Assembly (NCBI RefSeq): GCF_001542815.1
Contig: NZ_CP006992.1
Location: 3,973,501 to 4,037,500, forward strand
Length of the DNA: 64,000 nucleotides
Direction: 5' to 3'
Origin: Methylobacterium sp. AMS5
GTDB taxonomy: Bacteria > Pseudomonadota > Alphaproteobacteria > Rhizobiales > Beijerinckiaceae
A model generated the notes under the pieces. That model did no database searches and was not told the DNA's origin. It worked only from the letters and a program-made list of their open reading frames with translations. The position numbers were made by a program, and so were the translations under genes. Positions 37,049 through 44,987 of the stretch are shown in pieces. The stretch's first letter is position 1. Every line of letters starts with the position of its first letter.

Positions 37049-37855
37049 CTATCCCCGCAGGATCGCCAGCGCCTCGGCGTGCAATTCAGGCGTCGCCGCC
37101 GCGAGCACCCGCCCGTCGGAGTGGAGGGAAAGGTCCTCGCCGCTCCAGTCGGTGATGACCCCGCCCGCCGCCCGGATCACCGGCACCAGGGCCATGGTGT
37201 CGTAGGGTTGCAGGCCGGTCTCGGCGATCAGGTCGCAATGGCCGCTCGCCAGCAGGCCGTAGGCGTAGCAATCGCCGCCGAAGCGGCGCAGGGCCGTTTT
37301 CGCGATCAGGCGTCGATAAGAGGCCTCGTCCGCCCCGGTGAAACCCTCGGGCGAAGTGGTGAAGAAGCGCGCCTTGGACAGGCTCCGGCAGGTGCTGGTC
37401 CGCGCTGGCTCGGCCCCGAACCGGGCCTCCCCCGGTACGCCGGTCCAGCGCTCGCCGAGTGCGGGCATGTCGATCAGCCCGACGAGCGGCACCCCTCCGT
37501 CGAGGAAGGCGACCAGGGTGCCGAACAGCGGCAGGCCGGTGACGAAGCTCTTGGTGCCGTCGATCGGGTCGATCACCCAGACCGGGCCGTCGCCGGGCGT
37601 TGCTCCGGGCTTCACCCCCATCTCCTCGCCGAAGATGCCGTGATCGGGAAACCGCGCCTCGATCAGGCCGCGCAGGCGCGCCTCGATGGCGCGGTCGGCC
37701 AACGTCACCGGGCTCTCGTCGGCCTTCGTCACGATGTCGAGCGGGGTGCGGAAATAGGCGAGCGCGATCGGGCGCGCGGCCTCGGCCAGTTCAGCGGCAA
37801 AGGCGAGGATGGTTTCCGGGGCGAGAGGGTCGGTCGCGGGCAAAGCCAGATCCAT
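37049..37855 (-). CDS. inositol monophosphatase-family phosphatase
   Basis: 268 residues. Metal-binding motifs are complete: GEEMG (E77, E78), the DPIDGTKSF block (D96, D99) and a late PYDTMALVPVIRAAGG segment. The family includes inositol-1-phosphatase, HisN-type histidinol-phosphatase and PAP phosphatase; length and the PYDTMA form resemble HisN-like proteins. It is the last gene of an eight-gene unit with two small-molecule kinases, suggesting that it removes a phosphate they add or is a coupled step. Substrate unknown. Confidence 0.88.
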   Translation of the reverse strand: MDLALPATDPLAPETILAFAAELAEAARPIALAYFRTPLDIVTKADESPVTLADRAIEARLRGLIEARFPDHGIFGEEMGVKPGATPGDGPVWVIDPIDGTKSFVTGLPLFGTLVAFLDGGVPLVGLIDMPALGERWTGVPGEARFGAEPARTSTCRSLSKARFFTTSPEGFTGADEASYRRLIAKTALRRFGGDCYAYGLLASGHCDLIAETGLQPYDTMALVPVIRAAGGVITDWSGEDLSLHSDGRVLAAATPELHAEALAILRG

Positions 37856-37858
37856 CGC

Positions 37859-38794
37859 TCAGAGCGCCTTCAGGAAGAGCGGCCAGCGCGGGTCGTTCAT
37901 GATCGAGCGGGCGCGCATGTGCTTCCAGATCCCGTATTTGTAGAAATCGAAGTCGAGGGTGGAGATCCGGTTCTGCACCATCGCCCAGGTCGACCATTTC
38001 ACGTCGGCGAGCGCCTTGTGCACCATCAGGCGCGCGAACAACGCTTCGTCGTAGCGGCCGAAATAGAGTTCGATCAGTTCGCGATCGACGCTCTCGGGGA
38101 AGAACATCTCCCCGCTCCAGATCGCGATGTCGTAGAGCCGGTCGTTGTTGGAGGCGTACTCGAAGTCGATCAGGAGGATCGAGCCGTCCTCGCCGAGGAG
38201 GAAGTTGCCCGGCATCGGATCGTTGAAGCAGGGCACGAGATCGAGACCCGAGGCTTCGAGCGCCGCCCGCGCCAGCCGGGTCTGGCGCGTCAGCCACGCC
38301 TGATCGGGGGGCAGGAGGGCGCCGAGTTCGGCCGCTTGGCCGTCATGTTCGTCGATCATGTCGAACACGGTCTTGGTCAGCGGCAGGAGCGGGGCCGCGT
38401 GGAAGCGGCGGTAGACGCGCATCGCCTCCGCCCGCAGGGCCGGGTCGGCGAAGTCGCGGTTGGTCGAGGGGCGGCGCCCGTCCACGAACTCGGCGATCTC
38501 GATGCCGTGCGCGTCGAGATCGTCGAAGGTGCGGGGCCCCAGCCCGATCACCTCCGCCTGCCGGCTGGCGGCGCGGGCGGCGGCGCGGTCGATGAACATC
38601 TCGGTGCCGCGGCCGGGCATCTTGACGAAGTAGGGATGCGGCTCGCCCTCGATCTCGACGCGCCAGTTGACGTTGCTGATCCCGCCGAGCACCGGGCGGT
38701 AGCGCGTCGGGCGCCCCTGCCAGCGCGGGACGGTGCGCAGGGCCGCCTCGAAGGCGTGCTCGGCCTCGGTGGCGGCCTGGCCCAGAGCGATCAT
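37859..38794 (-). CDS. choline kinase-like phosphotransferase A
   Basis: 311 residues with an APH/choline-ethanolamine kinase fold (LicA-like): GGISNVNW nucleotide loop, Brenner-type loop FNDPMPGN (190-197) and metal motif LIDFEYA (D210). The histidine that normally begins the Brenner motif is phenylalanine here (F190), encoded by TTC; the catalytic Asp (D192) and Asn (N197) remain. AGGAGA precedes the ATG by six bases. Gene order places it between a second kinase and a phosphatase. Substrate unknown; choline, ethanolamine or a related amino alcohol are candidates by family. Confidence 0.85.
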   Translation of the reverse strand: MIALGQAATEAEHAFEAALRTVPRWQGRPTRYRPVLGGISNVNWRVEIEGEPHPYFVKMPGRGTEMFIDRAAARAASRQAEVIGLGPRTFDDLDAHGIEIAEFVDGRRPSTNRDFADPALRAEAMRVYRRFHAAPLLPLTKTVFDMIDEHDGQAAELGALLPPDQAWLTRQTRLARAALEASGLDLVPCFNDPMPGNFLLGEDGSILLIDFEYASNNDRLYDIAIWSGEMFFPESVDRELIELYFGRYDEALFARLMVHKALADVKWSTWAMVQNRISTLDFDFYKYGIWKHMRARSIMNDPRWPLFLKAL

Positions 38795-38804
38795 GGTCGT
38801 CTCC

Positions 38805-39785
38805 TCACAATGCCCTCAGGGTTTCCTCGAAGCCCGGCCGGCCGACGCGCATCCGGCAGCGCAGGAAGCGCCACGCGGCGTACTTGCGAAATTCGAGCCC
38901 GCGGCGGGGCGAGAGCCGGTCCATGGCGAGCGCCCGCAAGGCCCAGTGCAGGTCGTCGGCGGCGGCGTAGGCGCGGGCGCGGTTGAACACGTCGGGCCGG
39001 AACCGCCCCTCCGCCATCTCGATGCCGGCCCTCATCGGCGTCTCGAAGGCGCAGGCCTCGTTGAGGAAGGCGCCGAGCTGGTAATGGGGGTCGGTGTCGC
39101 AGGCCATGTCGAAATCGACGAGCTGCAGGGCGCCGCGAGAGCCGAACAGCAGGTTGGAGGCGTGCGGGTCGGCATGGGCCGGACGGACATCGGTGCCGGC
39201 GGCCGTCAGCGCCGCCTCGATCGCCTCGGCCCAGTCGAACAGGAACCACGCATCGGGCGGCAGGGCGTCGGCGTCCGGCCCGAGCAGGGCGCGAAGGGTG
39301 CGGATCGCGTCGAACACGCTCCAGGGTCGCCCAAAGGCTTCGCCCGCGCCGATCCGGCGGAAGGCCTCGATCACCGTGGCCATGCTGTCCGGCTGCTGAA
39401 GCCTGTCGAGGGTGGCCGGGCGCCAATCCGGGCCGAGACACCGGAACAGGATCGCGCCCTGATCCGCCGCGAAATGCAGCGGCTCCGGTGCGAGGCCGAG
39501 AGCGGCGATAGCCTGCGCCGCGCGGAAGGCGGCGGCGGGATCGAGCAGCGCGGCGGCGCAGGGCTCCGAGATTTTGAGGAACAGGCTCGGTTCGGCGCCC
39601 TCGGTCTCGGCGACGTGGAACGTCGTGGATTCGACACCGTGATAGGAGGGCGAGGCGAGGCCGGGCACCGCTACCGCATAATGCGGCACCTTCCCCCGAA
39701 GCTCGGGTAGCGCGGAAAAAGCCTGCGCCAGGGCGGCCTCGGCCAGCCGCTCGGGCGCGTCCTCGGGGGTGCCCAGCGCCTTCAT
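38805..39785 (-). CDS. choline kinase/APH-like phosphotransferase B
   Basis: 326 residues. Brenner motif AHADPHASN and LVDFDMACDTD are intact, so this copy should be catalytically competent. The N-terminal lobe is divergent from copy A. Its start overlaps the M20 hydrolase stop (ATGA). Two adjacent, unlike kinases may form a heteromer or act on two intermediates. Confidence 0.82.
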   Translation of the reverse strand: MKALGTPEDAPERLAEAALAQAFSALPELRGKVPHYAVAVPGLASPSYHGVESTTFHVAETEGAEPSLFLKISEPCAAALLDPAAAFRAAQAIAALGLAPEPLHFAADQGAILFRCLGPDWRPATLDRLQQPDSMATVIEAFRRIGAGEAFGRPWSVFDAIRTLRALLGPDADALPPDAWFLFDWAEAIEAALTAAGTDVRPAHADPHASNLLFGSRGALQLVDFDMACDTDPHYQLGAFLNEACAFETPMRAGIEMAEGRFRPDVFNRARAYAAADDLHWALRALAMDRLSPRRGLEFRKYAAWRFLRCRMRVGRPGFEETLRAL

Positions 39786-41107
39786 CGCCCCTCTCCCGCA
39801 GTCTCGATGGCGGCCATGCCCTCGGTGGCGAGGATCATCAGCATGTCGGCCAGCACCTGCGTGCCGAAGGCCTGATCCTCCGGGCTCGTGAACTCGGTCG
39901 GGTGGTGCATCACGCCGCCGCGGCAGGGCACGGCCAGCACCACCGAGGGGCAGACGGCGGAGAGGCTGACGGCGTCGTGGCCGCCGATCGTGTCGAGGTG
40001 GCGGGTCGTCGTGCCGTTGGCGGCGCCTGCGCGCTCGGCAAGCCGCACGAGGCCCGGCGCCATCGGGCCGGCGGCGCGGCGGTCGATGGCGCGCACCTCG
40101 TGACCCACCTCCGCGCGCGCGGCGGCCAGATCGATGGCCGCCTTCAGCCGGAGTTCGGCCTCCTCCAAGATTGCGGGCGAGCCGGAGCGCAGCTCGATGA
40201 ACAGCACCGCCTCGCTCGGCACGGTGTTGGGCGAGTTCGGCCGCACTTCGAGCCGGCCGACGGAGGTGTGCAGGTCGAGGCCGTAATCGGCCGTCATCGC
40301 CTTGAGGTCGGCGATCAGGTAGGCGGCGCCGAGAAGCGCGTCGCGCCGCTCGGCCATCGGCGTCGGGCCGGTATGGGCTTGGCGCCCGAGGAAGGCGAGG
40401 CGGTACTTGGTGGCGCCCCAGTAGCGGGTGAAGGCGCCAAAGTGCAGGCCCTCGCGCTCCAGGATCGGCCCGCCCTCGATATGCAGCTCGATGAAGGCGT
40501 CCGGCACCGGCACGGCGTCGCTCCCGGCGTAGCCGATCCGCGACAGGGCCTCGCCGACGGTGACGCCGTCGCCGTCGCTGCGGGCCAGCGCCCAGTCGAG
40601 CCCGGCCGCACCGGTGAAGACGCTGCTGCCGAGCAGGCTCGGCTGGAAGCGGGCGCCCTCCTCGTTGGTCCAGTTGGCGACCGTGAAGTTGCAGGCTGAA
40701 GTCCTGCCCGCCGCTTCGAGGGCCGCGCGCACGGCGAGGATGGCTTCGCAGGCCGCGAGCACGCCGAGCGTCCCGTCGAAGCGCCCGCCATTGGGCTGGC
40801 TGTCGAGATGCGAGCCGACCATCACCGTCGGGGCGCCGGGTCCGGCCAGTTCCAGACCGCCGAACTGGTTGCCGACTGCATCGACCCGCGGGGTGAAGCC
40901 GTGAGCGGCAAACCACGCGGCGAGCCAGTCGCGCGCCCGCCCGTCCTCGGGCGACAGGGTCAGGCGGGTCAGGGCGCCGTCCGGCCCGCCGCCGAAGGCA
41001 GAGACCGCCTCCATCATCGCCTGGAGGCGGGCGGGGTCGATCCGCACGGGGGCTCGGGCCGTCATGTCGGGCATGGATCTCATCGATGTCTCGGGAAGGG
41101 GCGGCAT
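39782..41107 (-). CDS. M20 amidohydrolase (N-carbamoyl amino acid hydrolase/allantoate amidohydrolase type)
   Basis: About 441 residues. Dinuclear zinc ligands are visible in GSHLDSQPNGGRFDG, ANWTNEEGARF, IELHIEGG and the late HHPTEF. The family hydrolyses N-carbamoyl amino acids, ureidoglycolate, allantoate or similar amides; substrate is open. The start at 41107 overlaps the ATPase stop (ATGA); ATG at 41083 is an alternative. An importer plus this enzyme suggests that an imported amide or ureido compound is cleaved in the cytoplasm. Confidence 0.88.
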   Translation of the reverse strand: MPPLPETSMRSMPDMTARAPVRIDPARLQAMMEAVSAFGGGPDGALTRLTLSPEDGRARDWLAAWFAAHGFTPRVDAVGNQFGGLELAGPGAPTVMVGSHLDSQPNGGRFDGTLGVLAACEAILAVRAALEAAGRTSACNFTVANWTNEEGARFQPSLLGSSVFTGAAGLDWALARSDGDGVTVGEALSRIGYAGSDAVPVPDAFIELHIEGGPILEREGLHFGAFTRYWGATKYRLAFLGRQAHTGPTPMAERRDALLGAAYLIADLKAMTADYGLDLHTSVGRLEVRPNSPNTVPSEAVLFIELRSGSPAILEEAELRLKAAIDLAAARAEVGHEVRAIDRRAAGPMAPGLVRLAERAGAANGTTTRHLDTIGGHDAVSLSAVCPSVVLAVPCRGGVMHHPTEFTSPEDQAFGTQVLADMLMILATEGMAAIETAGEGR

Positions 41108-42945
41108 CAGGCAGCGCCCGCCAGCAGGGCGGCGCCGGCGCCCGGCACGCGGTGGCAGGCGGCGAAGTCGTGCGCGCCGCGCACGGTGAGGAAGGGGGGA
41201 TGCGTGGCGCAGGCGTCGAAGGCCTGCGGGCAGCGCGAGCGGAAGGCGCAGCCCTGCGGCAGGTCGATCGGGCTCGGCGGCTCGCCCTCCATCAGGCAAT
41301 CCTCCGGCCGGTAGCGCCGTGCCTCCAGGGCCGGCATCGCCGAGAGCAGGGCGCGGGTGTAGGGGTGGCCGGGATCGAAGAACAGGCGCTCGTTATCGGC
41401 GAGTTCGACGACCTCGCCGAGATACATCACCGCGATGCGGTTGCAGGCTTTGCGCACCATCGCGAGGTCGTGGCTGATGTAGATATAGGTCAGCCCGTGC
41501 GCGCGCTGCAATTTCTCGAACAACGCCAGCAGCTTGAACTGCTCGGTCTGGTCGAGGGCCGAGAGCGTCTCGTCCATGAGCAGGATCTGAGGCTCAAGCA
41601 CCATGGCGCGGGCGACGTTGATGCGCTGGCGCTGCCCGGCCGAGAGCCCGAGCGGCAGGTCGTCGTAGAGCGCGGGCGCCAGCCCCACATCGTCCATCAC
41701 CGCGCGCACCCGCTCGCGGATCTTTCGCGGGTCGCGCCAGCCATGGATGCGCAACGGCGCTTCCAGCATGGCGCCGATACCGGTGCGCGGCGGCAGCGAG
41801 TTGAACGGGTCCTGCAGCACCAGTTGCAGCTTGCGGCGGAAGCCGAGGAGTTCGGCCCCCGACAAACCGGCGATGTCGCGGCCCTCGCACAGCACGCTGC
41901 CGCCGCTCGGGCGCTCCAGACGACTCAGGAGCCGCATCAGGGTGGACTTGCCGCAGCCGGATTCGCCGACGACGGCGAAGCTGTCGCCCTGGGCGATGTC
42001 GAAGGTGACGTTGCGGACCGCCCGCAGCGCGCTCGTGCCGGCAAAGCTCCCGCGCCGCTTCACCCGGTAGGTCTGCGACACGTCCCGCAGGCTGATGATC
42101 GCCTGGGGCGGCCGCGCGCCGGGGGCCTTCGGCATCGCGGGCAGGCTCGGGCGCTCGCCCCAGATCACCGGGATCTGCGCGACGAGATCGCGGGTATAGG
42201 CGTGGCGCGGGGCGGCGATCAGCGCCTCGGTCGGCTGTTCCTCGACCAGCCTTCCCGCATCGATCACCAGGGTGCGGCTCGCCGCCTCGCGGGCCACGGG
42301 GAGCGAGGAGGAAACGAACAGGATCGCGGTCTCGAACCGCTCGGTGAGCTCGCGCATCAGGCGGATCACCCCGGCGGCCACCGTCACGTCGAGGGGCTGG
42401 GTCACGTTGTCGGCGACGAGCAGGGCCGGGTTCGAGACCATGGCATCGACGATGAGCGCGCGCTGCATCATGCCGCCGGAGAATTGCGAGGGGTAATCGT
42501 GGAAGCGCGCGGGCGCCGAGGGAATGCGCACGGCATCGAGCAGGGCGATCACGCGCGCCTGCGCCTCTTTCCGGCTGACCTCCGGCAGCACCGCGCGCAG
42601 CTTCTCGACGATCTGGCGCCCGACCGGCAGGGTCGGGTCGAGGGCGCCCATCGGGTCGGCGCCGACATAGGCGATGTCGCGGCGCAAGAGCCGCATCGCC
42701 CGCGGCGGCAGCCCGAGGAGATCCCGGCCGCGGAAGGACACAGTGCCGGAGCGGATGGCGAGCGGAGCGGTGATCCAGTTGACCACGGCGCGCGACAGCA
42801 CCGTCTTGCCCGCCCCCGAAGCGCCGACGACGCCGACGATCTCCCGCGGGGCGACGTCGAAGCTGATGTGATCGAGAAGGGTTCGCTCACGCCCGGGGAG
42901 GGTGAGGGCGACGGAGAGGTCGCGGACGCAGAGCACCGGGTCCAT
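41107..42945 (-). CDS. fused dipeptide-type ABC ATPase with one degenerate half
   Basis: 612 residues with two DppD/DppF-like ATPase domains. N-half: Walker A GASGAGKT (41-48) and signature FSGGM are intact, but the Q-loop Gln is Ala (A96 in GADPMGALDP), the catalytic Glu after Walker B is Asn (N180 in LLVADN) and the H-loop His is Ser (SSSLPV for THDLGV). C-half: Walker A GESGCGKST, DETLSALD and YISHDLAM are intact; the signature reads LSAGQ. A C-terminal oligopeptide-transporter zinc-finger-like tail follows (CAFRSRCPQAFDAC). Confidence 0.92.
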   Translation of the reverse strand: MDPVLCVRDLSVALTLPGRERTLLDHISFDVAPREIVGVVGASGAGKTVLSRAVVNWITAPLAIRSGTVSFRGRDLLGLPPRAMRLLRRDIAYVGADPMGALDPTLPVGRQIVEKLRAVLPEVSRKEAQARVIALLDAVRIPSAPARFHDYPSQFSGGMMQRALIVDAMVSNPALLVADNVTQPLDVTVAAGVIRLMRELTERFETAILFVSSSLPVAREAASRTLVIDAGRLVEEQPTEALIAAPRHAYTRDLVAQIPVIWGERPSLPAMPKAPGARPPQAIISLRDVSQTYRVKRRGSFAGTSALRAVRNVTFDIAQGDSFAVVGESGCGKSTLMRLLSRLERPSGGSVLCEGRDIAGLSGAELLGFRRKLQLVLQDPFNSLPPRTGIGAMLEAPLRIHGWRDPRKIRERVRAVMDDVGLAPALYDDLPLGLSAGQRQRINVARAMVLEPQILLMDETLSALDQTEQFKLLALFEKLQRAHGLTYIYISHDLAMVRKACNRIAVMYLGEVVELADNERLFFDPGHPYTRALLSAMPALEARRYRPEDCLMEGEPPSPIDLPQGCAFRSRCPQAFDACATHPPFLTVRGAHDFAACHRVPGAGAALLAGAA

Positions 42946-43868
42946 CAGGCGCCCCCGTGGATCGCGTTGCGGGCGCGTTCAAAAGCAGCGCCGATCAGGT
43001 TGATGCCGGTGAGCGTGAGGCACAGGAACACGCCGGGCATGGTGGCGATCCACCACGCATTGAGCAGGTATTTGCGCCCGTCCGCGATGATGCTGCCGAA
43101 GGTCGGCGTCGGTGGCTGCACGCCCAGCCCGAGGAAGCCGAGCGTCGATTCGAAGATCATCATCCGCGCGACATCAAGCACCGAGGTGAAGAGCAGCGGC
43201 GGCACCAGCAGCGGCACGAGGAGGGTGAGGATGATGCGCGGATGCGTGGCGCCCGAGACCTGTGCGGCCCGGACGTATTCGCGCCCGCGCTCGGCCATCA
43301 CCACCGAGCGCATGACGCGGGCATAGACCGGCCAGTTCGACAGGCCGAGCACGAGGATGATCGCCGGGATCGTCGGGCGGTCGGCCCCGAGCACGGCGAT
43401 GGCCAGGATGATCATCGGGATCGAGAGCTGCGCGTCGGTGATCCGCATGATCACCGTGTCGGTGCGTCCGCCGAAATAGCCCGCGACCGTGCCGAGCGCG
43501 CAGCCGATGACCACGGTGACGGCGACGGACGCCACGCCGATCAGCAGCGAGTAGCGCAAACCCACGAGGCAGCGCACCAGCATGTCGCGGCCGATCTGGT
43601 CGGTGCCGAGCGGGTGGGCCCAGTTCCACTTGTCGCCGAGGAACAGCGGCGGCAGCAGCCGCGCCCGGATGTCCCGCATCGCCGGGTCGATGCCGCTGAG
43701 TTCCGGGTAGAGCGCGGCGGCGAGCACGAGGAGGGCGAGCACGACGAAGCCGACGCGAAAGCCCCCGGAGCGGGCGGCGCGCCCGAGGATGCGCCGGCCG
43801 ATGGAGCGCGAGGCCGCGACATCGACGCGGGGCGGGGCGAGCGCCAGGGGGGAATCCACGGCATCCAT
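42945..43868 (-). CDS. dipeptide-type ABC transporter permease (DppC type)
   Basis: 307 residues with six membrane spans, a soluble periplasmic loop after the first span (HPLGTDQIGRDMLVR), and the EAA-like loop (YVRAAQVSGATHPRIILTLL). It pairs with the next gene. One-base overlaps at both ends (TGATG) indicate translational coupling through the operon. Confidence 0.92.
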   Translation of the reverse strand: MDAVDSPLALAPPRVDVAASRSIGRRILGRAARSGGFRVGFVVLALLVLAAALYPELSGIDPAMRDIRARLLPPLFLGDKWNWAHPLGTDQIGRDMLVRCLVGLRYSLLIGVASVAVTVVIGCALGTVAGYFGGRTDTVIMRITDAQLSIPMIILAIAVLGADRPTIPAIILVLGLSNWPVYARVMRSVVMAERGREYVRAAQVSGATHPRIILTLLVPLLVPPLLFTSVLDVARMMIFESTLGFLGLGVQPPTPTFGSIIADGRKYLLNAWWIATMPGVFLCLTLTGINLIGAAFERARNAIHGGA

Positions 43869-44851
43869 CAGTATTCGAGCCTCGGATCGATGGTGGTCGC
43901 CGCGAGATCGACGAGGATGTTGATGAGGACGAAGATCGCGCTGGTGACGATCGCGATGCCCTGGATCAGCGGAAAGTCGCGCTGGAGCACGGCGTTGATG
44001 GTGAGCAGCCCGAGTCCGGGATAGTCGAAGATGTACTCGACGATGATCACGCCCCCGAGCAGCGAGGAGAACTGCACGCCGAGCAGGTTGAGGAGCGGCA
44101 CCGAGGCGTTGCGCAGGGCATGCGCGGCGACGATGCGCGGGCGCGACAGGCCGCGGACATGGCCGACGGCGACGTAAGATTCGCCCATCTGCGCCGCCAC
44201 CGCGCTCGACAGGGTCCGGATCAGCACCGGCGACAGCTCGACGGCGAGCACCAGGGCCGGCAGCACCGTATACGAGAAGCCGCCATAGCCGATCGCCGGC
44301 AGCCAGCCGAGCTTCACCGACAAGAGTAGGGCGAGCACGATGCCGAGCCAGAAATTCGGGATCGAGATGAAGACGGAGGAGACCGCAAAGGCGAGCCGGT
44401 CGAAGAACCCGCCGGGGCGCAGGCCCGCCGCGATCCCGAGCAGGGCCGAGAAGGCGAGCGCGATGGCGAGCGCCAGGGCGGCGAGCTGCAGGGTCATCGG
44501 CAGGGCGTCGAGGATGAGGCCGCCGACCCCGGCCCGCTCGCCGCGGGTCAGGTCGTCGAAATTCGCCCCCCCCGTCGCCGCGCCGTTGGCCGGCCGCATG
44601 AAGCTGCGGCCGAGATCGCCCTGGACCACCCCTGCCGCATAGCGGCCGAACTGCACGATGATCGGATCGCGCAGGCCCATCGTGGTGGCGATCTGCTCCA
44701 CCAGGGAATCGGGCGCCATCCCGCCCACCATCTGGCGCACGGGGTTGCCCGACATCACCCGCAGCAGGGTGAAGATCAGCAGCGAGACGAGGAAGATGAT
44801 GACCGCACCCTGCGCGAGGCGCCGGGCGAGGAAACTGAGAACGAACATCAA
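43868..44851 (-). CDS. dipeptide-type ABC transporter permease (DppB type)
   Basis: 327 residues. An N-terminal membrane span, a GNPVRQMVGG-type loop typical of DppB, and five further spans with the EAA-like loop (YVAVGHVRGLSRPRIVAAH). It forms the transmembrane channel with DppC. 123 bases separate it from the binding-protein gene upstream. Confidence 0.92.
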   Translation of the reverse strand: MMFVLSFLARRLAQGAVIIFLVSLLIFTLLRVMSGNPVRQMVGGMAPDSLVEQIATTMGLRDPIIVQFGRYAAGVVQGDLGRSFMRPANGAATGGANFDDLTRGERAGVGGLILDALPMTLQLAALALAIALAFSALLGIAAGLRPGGFFDRLAFAVSSVFISIPNFWLGIVLALLLSVKLGWLPAIGYGGFSYTVLPALVLAVELSPVLIRTLSSAVAAQMGESYVAVGHVRGLSRPRIVAAHALRNASVPLLNLLGVQFSSLLGGVIIVEYIFDYPGLGLLTINAVLQRDFPLIQGIAIVTSAIFVLINILVDLAATTIDPRLEY

Positions 44852-44936
44852 AATGTTTCCGGTCCGGCGACGGGATCGGCGGGGCGGGATCCGGCCGCCC
44901 GCGAGGGGGCCGGGCTCCGCGCCCGGCGCGGGCAGT

Positions 44937-44987
44937 CCGGTCAGGCAGACTTGCCGGTCAGGCAGACTTGCCGGTCAGGCCGTCTTG
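44937..44987. repeat. 17-bp tandem repeat at the end of the binding-protein gene
   Basis: Two exact copies of CCGGTCAGGCAGACTTG (44937-44953, 44954-44970) are followed by a diverged third (44971-44987) that contains the stop codon of the gene. Each unit re-creates a stop in a different frame because 17 is not a multiple of three. Confidence 0.85.
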
